5,094 nucleotides of DNA from Clostridia bacterium. GTDB taxonomy: Bacteria; Bacillota; Clostridia; Christensenellales; Borkfalkiaceae. The position numbers and the translations under genes are program-made. Below are positions 1-5,090 of this stretch, in pieces. Numbering within the stretch: the first letter of the stretch is position 1; every line of letters starts with the position of its first letter. Under the pieces are notes generated by a model. The model ran no database searches, had not been told where the DNA came from, and was given only the letters and a program-made list of their open reading frames with translations. Where the stretch lies: positions 1-5,094 of the forward strand of contig JAFTHR010000164.1 in the NCBI GenBank assembly GCA_017457345.1, written 5' to 3'.

Positions 1-761
1 CGCCTCAGTACTGTATCGGTTCAAACGCGCCGCTTCCTATCGTTGGTGGGAGTATTTTGGCTCACGAACATTTCCAAGGCGGTAAGCACGTGTTCCCTAT
101 GTTCAAAGCGCCGATTGGAAAGCGTTATAAATCGACGGTGAAAGGTGTAAAAGTGTTTATGCCGGACTGGTATAATAGCGTTATTCTCATCAAGGGCAAG
201 AAGAAATCCGCCGTTTTGAAAGCCGGCAAAAAAGTTTTGGATAAATGGCTTACCTATAGCGACGAAGGCGTTGGAATTATCGCTGCCACGGGTGACGTTC
301 CCCATAATACCTTATCCCCGATTGCTAGAAAAACGAAAAAGGGATACGAGTTGTATTTGTTGCTTCGCAACAACCGTTGCAACGACGAGCATCCCGACGG
401 GATTTTCCACGCGCATAAAGAGTACCATAACATCAAGAGCGAATCAATCGGTCTTATCGAAGCAATGGGGCGGTTTATTCTCCCCGGTCGGTTAGATTAT
501 CAACTTCGCGAAATTGAAAAGGTGCTCACGGGCGAAACGAAAAAACTTGCCGAGGATATGAAAATCCACGAAGCGGCAGTGGAGATGCTCGTGAAAGCGC
601 ACGGTACTTCTTGCACCAAACAAAAGGCGCATAAGGTTGTGATTGCATACGTAGAAGACGTGTGCGAAAACATTTTGAAAAACACCGCGGTATTCAAGCG
701 CGACGAAAAAGGTTTAGAACGTTTCGATCGGTTTATGAGCGCTTGCGGTTTCACAAAATAA
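1..761 (+). CDS. galT: UDP-glucose--hexose-1-phosphate uridylyltransferase, class II GalT (3' part; 5' end outside window)
   Basis: GalT transfers UMP between UDP-glucose and galactose-1-phosphate in the cytoplasmic Leloir pathway. The window enters the gene in frame (first full codon at 3), and 252 residues are visible before the TAA at 759-761. Recognisable class II (Firmicutes-type) motifs are a GSNAPLPIVGGSIL block followed by HEHFQGG (visible residues 21-27, nt 63-83), the region of the active-site histidine. Further on come HNTLSPIARK (about 101-110), LLLRNNR and GIFHAHKEYHNIK (about 119-145), then GLIEAMG and LPGRLD. Class II enzymes are usually close to 490-500 residues, so about the N-terminal half is missing. 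A TTG at 57 could be taken as a start, but the conserved block before it shows that it is internal. The gene ends in a hairpin terminator and the frame is intact. The family call is confident; the partner genes (galK, galE) would lie upstream and are not visible. Confidence 0.93.
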   Translation, partial: PQYCIGSNAPLPIVGGSILAHEHFQGGKHVFPMFKAPIGKRYKSTVKGVKVFMPDWYNSVILIKGKKKSAVLKAGKKVLDKWLTYSDEGVGIIAATGDVPHNTLSPIARKTKKGYELYLLLRNNRCNDEHPDGIFHAHKEYHNIKSESIGLIEAMGRFILPGRLDYQLREIEKVLTGETKKLAEDMKIHEAAVEMLVKAHGTSCTKQKAHKVVIAYVEDVCENILKNTAVFKRDEKGLERFDRFMSACGFTK

Positions 762-768
762 AAAATGC

Positions 769-800
769 AGGCTTTGCCGCTTGGCAGAGCCTTGCTTTTT
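769..800 (+). terminator. Rho-independent terminator of galT
   Basis: A 10-bp stem (769-778 with 783-792, one G-U pair) closes a GCTT loop and is followed by TGCTTTTT. It starts eight bases after the galT stop codon. It ends only a few bases before the ribosome binding site of the next gene, so any expression of that gene from the galT transcript must read through it. Confidence 0.8.
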
Positions 801-803
801 GAA

Positions 804-813
804 AGGAAGAAGG
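804..813 (+). promoter_or_regulatory. Ribosome binding site that fixes the GtrA-family start
   Basis: AGGAAGAAGG lies just before the ATG at 817. It supports that ATG over the in-frame TTG at 781, which lies inside the terminator hairpin and has no good site of its own. Confidence 0.75.
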
Positions 814-816
814 TTT

Positions 817-1323
817 ATGGAAGAACAAATCTCTTTAAAACAATCGAAAAAGGACCTGTTCTGGGAGATTTTTCGTTTTTTATTAGTAGGCGGCACGGCA
901 ACGGTTGTAGACTATTTAGTTTATTTCGTTTTCCGCCGTTGGATATTATCGCCTACTTATTTTTCAGGAGCGCCCGCGTGGGATACCGTTTCCTTGTTGC
1001 TATCTATTGCAATCGGTTTTACCGTAGGCTTAATAGTGAACTGGATCCTTTCGGTTAAATTCGTTTTTCGTGCGGTAAAAAATAAAGAAGAAGCAAAATC
1101 AAAAAAATCTTTTTTATTATTCACGCTGATCGGCATAATCGGTCTTGCTATTACCGAACTTGGTGTGTTGCTTTTAGTGTTTATTTTCCCTGAAATCAAC
1201 TTATTCGGCGTAGTTTCTTTCCTTGGTTTACCTTGGGAAGAGTGGATTGCTAAAGTAATTATGACGTGTTTAGTTCTCGTTTGGAATTATCTCGGTAGAA
1301 AGATTTTCATCTTTAAGTCTTAA
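817..1323 (+). CDS. GtrA-family four-helix membrane protein
   Basis: This 168-residue integral membrane protein has four predicted helices, at about 18-40, 57-80, 98-122 and 143-160. The first helix carries the family signature RFLLVGGTATVVDY. The helix 2 end has VNWILSVKFVFR, and the C-terminus WNYLGRKIFIFKS matches the usual N-x-x-x-x-[RK]-x-[WFY]-x-F ending of GtrA proteins. The length (about 120-170 is usual) fits. Members are known or proposed to move polyprenyl-phosphate-linked sugars across the membrane or to assist cell-surface polysaccharide glycosylation. The substrate cannot be told from sequence. It follows galT by 55 bp across a terminator, with no clear promoter in the gap; a link to galactose or envelope sugar metabolism is only suggested by position. 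The ATG at 817 was chosen because of the strong ribosome binding site at 804-813. Confidence 0.85.
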   Translation: MEEQISLKQSKKDLFWEIFRFLLVGGTATVVDYLVYFVFRRWILSPTYFSGAPAWDTVSLLLSIAIGFTVGLIVNWILSVKFVFRAVKNKEEAKSKKSFLLFTLIGIIGLAITELGVLLLVFIFPEINLFGVVSFLGLPWEEWIAKVIMTCLVLVWNYLGRKIFIFKS

Positions 1324-1340
1324 CGTTCATACGTAATTTT

Positions 1341-1463
1341 GCAAACAAAAAACGATCCGCGGTTTGCGAATCGTTTTGGCAGAGGAGACAGTGAGGCGTA
1401 AGCGTAGCGGAATAGCGTAAGCGTCCTACGCAAACGGCTTTGGAGAAGAGTGTTGCTTTTTAT
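1341..1463. repeat. 123-bp tandem repeat, copy 1, with tRNA-Trp-derived segments
   Basis: Together with the next 123 bp this forms a head-to-tail pair differing at about six positions (two of them in the last two bases). The unit contains, in plus orientation, a terminator-like hairpin (1349-1377), then a 16-nt block (1374-1389) identical to the acceptor/CCA end of the nearby tRNA-Trp (1623-1638). Next comes an internal direct repeat GCGTAAGCGT (1396-1405 and 1415-1424), then ACGCAA (1428-1433) and CGGCTTTGGAGA (1435-1446), which match the tRNA T-stem and anticodon-loop regions in the same order. The D arm and 5' acceptor strand are missing, so it cannot fold as a tRNA. The period is 41 codons, which gives a misleading repetitive open frame on the minus strand. 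Its origin (partial duplication or integration-site remnant) is inference. Confidence 0.85.
1347..1377 (-). terminator. Hairpin terminator in repeat copy 1 (minus, possibly bidirectional)
   Basis: AAAACGAT at 1349-1356 pairs with ATCGTTTT at 1370-1377, with a further CGC/GCG pairing inside after one mismatch. Read on the minus strand it ends in six T residues, a typical rho-independent terminator. Read on the plus strand it ends in TTTT and could also stop the GtrA-family transcript, which ends 25 bp upstream. Confidence 0.7.
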
Positions 1464-1586
1464 GCAAACAAAAAACGATCCGCGGTTTGCGAATCGTTTT
1501 GGCAGAGGAGATAGTGAGGCGTAAGCGTAGCGGAATAGCGTAAGCGTCCTACGCAAACGGTTTTGGAGAAGAACGTTGCTTTTTTA
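1464..1586. repeat. 123-bp tandem repeat, copy 2, with tRNA-Trp-derived segments
   Basis: This is the second unit of the pair, directly abutting copy 1 and followed at once by the terminator of tRNA-Trp. It matches the tRNA slightly better than copy 1 in the anticodon region: CGGTTTTGGAGA at 1558-1569 is identical to 1660-1671. The acceptor-end block is at 1497-1511 (15 nt identical). The 11 nt that in the tRNA hold the T-loop are replaced here by about 38 nt containing the internal GCGTAAGCGT direct repeat (1519-1528 and 1538-1547). The spacing from unit to unit to tRNA locus gives three similar modules in a row, of which only the rightmost has a complete tRNA. Confidence 0.85.
1470..1500 (-). 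terminator. Hairpin terminator in repeat copy 2 (minus)
   Basis: This is an identical copy, 123 bp to the right, of the hairpin in repeat copy 1: stem AAAACGAT/ATCGTTTT and a T run on the minus strand. It would act as a back-up stop for transcripts reading out of tRNA-Trp. Confidence 0.7.
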
Positions 1587-1592
1587 AGAAAC

Positions 1593-1626
1593 AAAAATCA
1601 CCTTGACTGAAAGTCAAAGTGATTTT
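1593..1626 (-). terminator. Rho-independent terminator of tRNA-Trp (minus)
   Basis: A 15-bp stem (1612-1626 with 1594-1608, one G-U pair) closes a 3-nt loop and is followed on the minus strand by a T run. It begins directly at the CCA end of the tRNA. Its stem sequence differs from the hairpins in the two repeats, although it occupies the same relative position. Confidence 0.85.
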
Positions 1627-1700
1627 GGCAGAGGAGACGCGATTCGAACACGCAACCGGCGGTTTTGGAGACCGCTGCTCTACCGTTGAGCCACTCCTCT
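1626..1700 (-). tRNA. tRNA-Trp (anticodon CCA)
   Basis: Read on the minus strand from 1700 to 1626, all arms fold. The acceptor stem is AGAGGAG/CTCCTCT (7 bp) and the D stem is GCTC/GAGC. The anticodon stem GCGGT/ACCGC encloses the loop CTCCAAA, giving anticodon CCA, which reads UGG (Trp). The variable loop is 5 nt, and the T arm is GCGTG-TTCGAAT-CGCGT with two G-U pairs. The discriminator base is G, as expected for bacterial tRNA-Trp, and the CCA tail is encoded in the DNA. Total length is 75 nt. It is transcribed alone from a strong promoter just upstream and ends in its own terminator. The 3' half of its sequence reappears in pieces in the two neighbouring tandem repeats. Confidence 0.97.
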
Positions 1701-1711
1701 ATAGCAAAGCA

Positions 1712-1740
1712 ATTATATAACAAAAAAAACGGTTTGTCAA
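1712..1740 (-). promoter_or_regulatory. Strong sigma-70/sigma-A promoter of tRNA-Trp
   Basis: On the minus strand, TTGACA (1740-1735) and TATAAT (1717-1712) match both consensus boxes exactly with a 17-bp spacer rich in T. The predicted start, near 1705, is only a few bases before the tRNA 5' end. This is what a highly expressed stable RNA gene should have. Confidence 0.93.
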
Positions 1741-1807
1741 TTGTTTTTTATCGAATAAAAGATTTTTCCCGATAAAAAATCAAAAGAACGAAAAAAAGTG
1801 GGGTTGT

Positions 1808-2275
1808 ATGAAAAAAAAGGTAATTTTATATACGGATGGTGCATGTTCCGGCAATCCCGGTATCGGTGGCTACGGCGGAATTTTAATGTATTCCGCGGCA
1901 AAGAAAGAATATAGCGGTGCGGAAGAGGAAACAACCAACAACCGCATGGAAATGATGGCGGTAATCGTGGGGTTAGAAATGTTGAAATATCCCTGCATTG
2001 TGGAGGTGTATAGCGATTCGGCTTACGTTGTAAACGCCTACGAAAACGGATGGGTGCAAACTTGGGCGCAAAACGGTTGGAAAAAAGCGGATAAAAAAGC
2101 GGTTTTGAACGTAGATTTATGGGAAAAACTTTTAAACCTGACCACCGTACACGAAGTTAGTTTTCATAAAGTGAAAGGGCATGCGGATAACGAGTACAAC
2201 AACCGTTGCGACGCGCTCGCTCGCGGTGCGGTAGAAGAACTTAGAAAATCGTTGCCTGAAGAAGATTTTGTTTAA
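1808..2275 (+). CDS. rnhA: Ribonuclease HI
   Basis: RNase HI cleaves the RNA strand of RNA-DNA hybrids (R-loops, primer remnants) in the cytoplasm using two metal ions. The protein has 155 residues, the same length as the E. coli enzyme. The catalytic set is complete: D10 in YTDGACSGNPG, E48 in NNRMEM, D70 in VYSDSAYV, H125 in VKGHADNEYNNR and D135 in RCDALAR. The Trp-rich basic segment (NGWVQTWAQNGWKKADKK, about 80-97) is the substrate-binding handle region typical of the long bacterial form. The ATG at 1808 has a GTGGGG-type ribosome binding site a few bases upstream and gives the canonical N-terminus. It lies divergent from tRNA-Trp, and the intervening AT-rich 107 bp must hold its promoter, but no convincing plus-strand consensus was found. 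A membrane-protein gene follows after 39 bp and is probably co-transcribed. Confidence 0.96.
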   Translation: MKKKVILYTDGACSGNPGIGGYGGILMYSAAKKEYSGAEEETTNNRMEMMAVIVGLEMLKYPCIVEVYSDSAYVVNAYENGWVQTWAQNGWKKADKKAVLNVDLWEKLLNLTTVHEVSFHKVKGHADNEYNNRCDALARGAVEELRKSLPEEDFV

Positions 2276-2314
2276 CACTTTAAAAATTGAGCATACTAAA
2301 ATAGGAGGGCTGCC

Positions 2315-3220
2315 GTGAAAAAGAAAGTTGCAAGTGCTATTTTATTTCTTTTTCTTTGCGTGCTCGTTGCCGTTTTCGGTGTGCTTTGCCTTTTTTATTA
2401 TCAATCTGGTTTTATAGGAAACAATCGAGTTCTTTTAAGTGTTCTTGCGGTAGTGTTCGTTCTTTCGTACGCTATCGTGGGGACGTTTTTATTATGCAAA
2501 AGCGAACAAAAACCGTTGTTTGAAACGCTTTATAAAACCATGCTTAGCGGTGCGATTTTAGCGGCAATTTTGATCGCTGTTTTCTTTGTTCTACAAAGAA
2601 CGGGTTTTTTAGAATTAGTGGCGGATGGCGAACGCTTTGAAGAATACTTGCAAACGTCCGGCAGATGGATGCCGTTCGTATACGTGCTTCTTCAATACCT
2701 TCAAGTGGTAATTTTACCCATTCCAAGTTTCGTTTCTACGGTGGCGGGCGTGGCGTTATTCGGTCCGTTTTTAACGTGTATATACAGTTTAATCGGGATA
2801 CTTCTCGGTTCGTTTACGGCGTTTTTCGTTGGAAGAAAATTAGGTAGTAAAGCCGTGGAATGGATGATCGGAAAAGATACGCTTGAAAAATGGCAGGAAA
2901 AGTTAAAGGGGAAAGATAATTTAATTTTAACAATGATGTTTGTGCTGCCCGTTTTCCCAGACGACGTGCTTTGTTTCGTTGCGGGGCTTTCTTCTATGAG
3001 CAACGTATATTTTTCCATTATGATTGTAATTTCGCGCATCCTTAGCGTGGGAACAACCTGCTATTCGTTAGATTTAATTCCGCTTAGCGAGCCTTGGGGG
3101 TTTGCCGTTTGGTGCGCGATTAGCGTTATTGTATTAGTAGTGTTTATCGTGCTTTATCGTAATATCGATAAAATCAACGATTTTTTAAAAAAGAAAAAAG
3201 GAAAAAACAAGCAAAAATAG
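2315..3220 (+). CDS. TVP38/TMEM64 (DedA-like, VTT/SNARE-associated domain) membrane protein
   Basis: This 301-residue polytopic membrane protein starts with GTG at 2315, preceded by a strong AGGAGGG site (2303-2309). Hydrophobic segments lie at about 7-28, 40-60, 76-94, 120-150, 153-173, 203-225, 230-250 and 262-281, and the C-terminal tail is very lysine-rich (about 283-301). The VTT core shows a ILPIPSFVSTVAGVALFGP loop-helix (about 133-151), GSFTAFFVGRKLG (165-177), and LPVFPDDVLCFVAGLSSMS (211-229), which corresponds to the conserved proline/glycine re-entrant region. Family members include DedA proteins, linked to lipid-carrier flipping and membrane homeostasis, and eukaryotic TMEM41/VMP1 scramblases. 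The exact substrate here is unknown. Compared with short family members it carries two extra N-terminal helices. It probably shares a transcript with rnhA. No clear terminator follows. Confidence 0.85.
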   Translation: MKKKVASAILFLFLCVLVAVFGVLCLFYYQSGFIGNNRVLLSVLAVVFVLSYAIVGTFLLCKSEQKPLFETLYKTMLSGAILAAILIAVFFVLQRTGFLELVADGERFEEYLQTSGRWMPFVYVLLQYLQVVILPIPSFVSTVAGVALFGPFLTCIYSLIGILLGSFTAFFVGRKLGSKAVEWMIGKDTLEKWQEKLKGKDNLILTMMFVLPVFPDDVLCFVAGLSSMSNVYFSIMIVISRILSVGTTCYSLDLIPLSEPWGFAVWCAISVIVLVVFIVLYRNIDKINDFLKKKKGKNKQK

Positions 3221-3241
3221 AAACTTTTTTTCAAAATGTCC

Positions 3242-3270
3242 TTGCAATTTGGCGGGTGTTAGTGTATAAT
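3242..3270 (+). promoter_or_regulatory. Sigma-A promoter of the carboxyltransferase operon
   Basis: TTGCAA (3242-3247) and a perfect TATAAT (3265-3270) are 17 bp apart. The predicted start, near 3277, leaves a leader of about 50 nt before the ATG at 3329. The position after the previous gene shows that the decarboxylase operon starts here. Confidence 0.85.
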
Positions 3271-3278
3271 GTTAATTA

Positions 3279-3300
3279 GTGAAAAGCGGTCGTTTTTCAC
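3279..3300 (+). promoter_or_regulatory. Hairpin in the 5' leader of the carboxyltransferase operon
   Basis: GTGAAAAGC (3279-3287) pairs with GTTTTTCAC (3292-3300) around a GGTC tetraloop, giving 9 pairs including one G-U. It lies almost at the predicted 5' end of the mRNA, where such hairpins often protect transcripts from decay. It has no long U run after it, so it is a poor terminator. No riboswitch class was recognised. Confidence 0.5.
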
Positions 3301-3328
3301 GGTATAAAAACTTTTATAGAGGACAGTT

Positions 3329-4696
3329 ATGGATAAAATTCAACTACTGCAAGAAAGAAAAGCAAAAATAGCGGAAGCAGGTCAAGAGATCCGTGCTCGT
3401 ATCAATAGTATTGTAGACGAGTCGAGTTTTGTGGAACTCTCCGCTTTTAGTTTTTCTAAAAACGAGTTCTATAACGAAGACGTTGCCGGCGAAGGCGTTG
3501 TGACTGGTTTTGCCACTATCAACGATTACCCGTTCTACGTTGTTGCGCAGAACTTTAAAGCGCTTTCGGGTGGTGTATCCAAAGCGAATTGCGATAAAAT
3601 TGCAAAATGTCTTGATGCGGCAGAGAAAAATGCAACGCCCGTCATCTACCTTTTGAACACCGTTGGCGTTCAAGTAGGGGAAGGCGTTACCGTACTTGAA
3701 GGGTTAGGAAAATTGCTCCTTAGAAGCACGCAACTCAAAGGCGTTGTTCCGCAATACGCTGTGATCGACGGCGAAGTGTACGGCTCTGCGGCTATGATTG
3801 CTTCGATTGCAGATTTCACCTTCTTTATGGAAGGCAAGAGCGTGCTTGCTGTAAATAGCCCGTTCGTGCTTTCGGCAAAAGCGGGCAAGAACGTTGCAAA
3901 AGAAGAAGTGGGTGGATACAAGGCGTTGGATAAAACCGGGCTTGTATCTTTCGTTGTTTCTTCGTATGCCGAAATTAGAAACAAGATCGGCGAAATTAGC
4001 GAATTGATTTCCGTACCTATGATTAACGCCGAACTTAACGAAAGCGCGCCCGTATTAAATCAAACGGTTTCCGCGCAAACGATCTCGGGTATTTTTGAAA
4101 ATACCGTAGAAATCGGCGCAACGTACGAACCGGAAGTAAAAACGTATCTTTGCCGTATCGGCGGGATTGCCGTATCGGCACTCGTATTCGACGGCGGTGA
4201 AGAAGGCGTGGAATTAACCGCTTCTAAACTTGCAAAAATTAAGAATTTCGTTGAGTTTACTTCTTGCTACGGTTTGCCGTTTGTTGTATTTAACGACGTA
4301 AAAGGTATTCGTCCTTCGCTTTGCGCGAACAATAGCCGTGTAATGAAAGAAGCGGCGGAATACTTGAACTTGCTCGATACAATGGATTGCGGCAAAATTG
4401 CAGTCGTATACAAAAAAGCGGTGGGGCTTGGGTATTCGCTCTTTGCGGCAAAATCCGCTGGGTTTGATTATACCTGTGCTTTTGCGAACGCAAAGATCGC
4501 GTTGTTCGATAGCGTGCAAGGCGCACAAATCGAACTTGCGGACGAAAAGGCGGATAAAGCGGCGCTCGCTCAAAAATACGCCGACGAAAACTCCGATCCT
4601 ATCCATGCGGCAAAAGACGGATATATCGACGCGATTATTGAACCTCAATTCGTAAAACAATACTTAATCGCTTCGCTCCAAATGTTGGCGAAGTAA
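3329..4696 (+). CDS. Acyl-CoA carboxylase/decarboxylase carboxyltransferase-family protein (MmdA/PccB-like, divergent)
   Basis: This 455-residue cytoplasmic protein has the two-lobed crotonase-like layout of biotin-dependent carboxyltransferases. The N lobe includes GEGVVTGFATINDYPFYVVAQNF (54-76), LSGGVSKANCDKIAKCLDAA (79-98), VGVQVGEGVTVLEGLGKL (112-129) and GVVPQYAVIDGEVYGSAAM (138-156). The C lobe includes the tract TYLCRIGGIAVSALVF (272-287), FVVFNDVKGIRPS (318-330), YKKAVGLGY (361-369), DPIHAAKDGYIDAIIEP (423-439) and LIASLQML. In Na+-pumping methylmalonyl-CoA decarboxylases this subunit moves the carboxyl group from the acyl-CoA to biotin. Here it is shorter than the usual 505-520 residues. 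The oxyanion-hole glycine motifs are altered: SGGARIQEG becomes TVGVQVGEG, PCAGGA becomes EVYGSA, and KAYGGAY becomes KAVGLGY. The ATG has AGAGGA 5 nt upstream. The OadG-like neighbour supports a role in a membrane decarboxylase; the substrate is uncertain, and an acetyl-CoA carboxylase-like use is an alternative. Confidence 0.8.
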   Translation: MDKIQLLQERKAKIAEAGQEIRARINSIVDESSFVELSAFSFSKNEFYNEDVAGEGVVTGFATINDYPFYVVAQNFKALSGGVSKANCDKIAKCLDAAEKNATPVIYLLNTVGVQVGEGVTVLEGLGKLLLRSTQLKGVVPQYAVIDGEVYGSAAMIASIADFTFFMEGKSVLAVNSPFVLSAKAGKNVAKEEVGGYKALDKTGLVSFVVSSYAEIRNKIGEISELISVPMINAELNESAPVLNQTVSAQTISGIFENTVEIGATYEPEVKTYLCRIGGIAVSALVFDGGEEGVELTASKLAKIKNFVEFTSCYGLPFVVFNDVKGIRPSLCANNSRVMKEAAEYLNLLDTMDCGKIAVVYKKAVGLGYSLFAAKSAGFDYTCAFANAKIALFDSVQGAQIELADEKADKAALAQKYADENSDPIHAAKDGYIDAIIEPQFVKQYLIASLQMLAK

Positions 4697-4709
4697 AAGG
4701 CGGTGGCAA

Positions 4710-5090
4710 ATGTTGAGTAAATTATTAGCGGTTTCCTCCGCTGCGGCAGAGCTTGGCTATCCCACAGAAGTTCCGCTTGCGGACGCCGAGTTGACTGCGC
4801 TTATCGGCTTTAGCGTTGTCTTTTTAGGCATTACCTTTTTGATTTTAATCGTATGGGCAGTTGGTAAGATAATGAATAAAACGCCTAAAAGCGCGGAAAA
4901 GCCTGCAAAAACGGCTGAAAAACCGATAAAACCCGCACCCGCGGCGAACCTTTCAAGCCAAGTTTCTGCGGCGGAAACGGACGGTGTTTCAGAAGAAACG
5001 GTTGCCGTTATTACCGCGGCGATTATGGCGTACTACAATCAAAACAATCCTAAATGTGAATTCACAGTTAAACGTATTAAGAGAATATAA
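4710..5090 (+). CDS. OadG-like small membrane subunit of a Na+-pumping decarboxylase
   Basis: This 126-residue protein has one membrane helix (about 30-53, GFSVVFLGITFLILIVWAVGKIM) after a short N-terminal segment. A flexible linker rich in Ala, Lys and Pro (about 56-80, with the repeated pattern AEKP) follows. It ends in a conserved small domain with EETVAVITAAIMAYY (95-109) and FTVKRIKRI (118-126). This arrangement and C-terminus are typical of the gamma/delta subunit (OadG/MmdD) that tethers the carboxyltransferase and biotin carrier to the membrane beta subunit. It starts 13 bp after the carboxyltransferase stop, with an AAGGCGGTGG-type ribosome binding site, so the two are co-transcribed. 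The biotin carrier and beta subunit expected in such operons are not in the window. The family call rests on architecture and C-terminal motif; the exact substrate is unknown. Confidence 0.82.
   Translation: MLSKLLAVSSAAAELGYPTEVPLADAELTALIGFSVVFLGITFLILIVWAVGKIMNKTPKSAEKPAKTAEKPIKPAPAANLSSQVSAAETDGVSEETVAVITAAIMAYYNQNNPKCEFTVKRIKRI

Noticed and set aside
57..761. TTG at 57 as the start of a separate 234-residue protein
   Set aside because: The frame is open to the window edge, and the residues before it (GSNAPLPIVGGSI) are conserved GalT sequence, so it is an internal codon of galT.
781..816. TTG at 781 as the start of the GtrA-family gene
   Set aside because: It lies in the loop and stem of the galT terminator, has no ribosome binding site, and adds 12 residues not typical of the family. 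The ATG at 817 has a strong site.
1320..1556. Minus-strand open frame of 78 codons with a 41-residue repeated sequence, resembling a small repetitive protein
   Set aside because: The repeat arises because the 123-bp DNA unit is a multiple of three. The frame runs through terminator hairpins and tRNA-derived sequence, and no ribosome binding site supports it, so it is most likely non-coding.
1341..1586. Short CRISPR-like array
   Set aside because: There are only two directly abutting 123-bp units with no variable spacers, so it is a tandem repeat and not CRISPR.
1341..1586. Additional complete tRNA-Trp genes in the repeats
   Set aside because: The D arm and 5' acceptor strand are missing and the T loop lacks TTC, so no cloverleaf can form.
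1734..1761. Plus-strand promoter for rnhA (TTGTCA, 16 bp, TAAAAG)
   Set aside because: The -10 box is poor, and the -35 match is largely the shadow of the minus-strand tRNA promoter. A promoter must be nearby, but this one is not convincing.
3190..3232. A-rich then T-rich stretch after the TVP38-like gene as a terminator
   Set aside because: Only A-T pairs with a loop of over 20 nt could form, and the A-rich part is the lysine-coding tail, so the hairpin is too weak to call.
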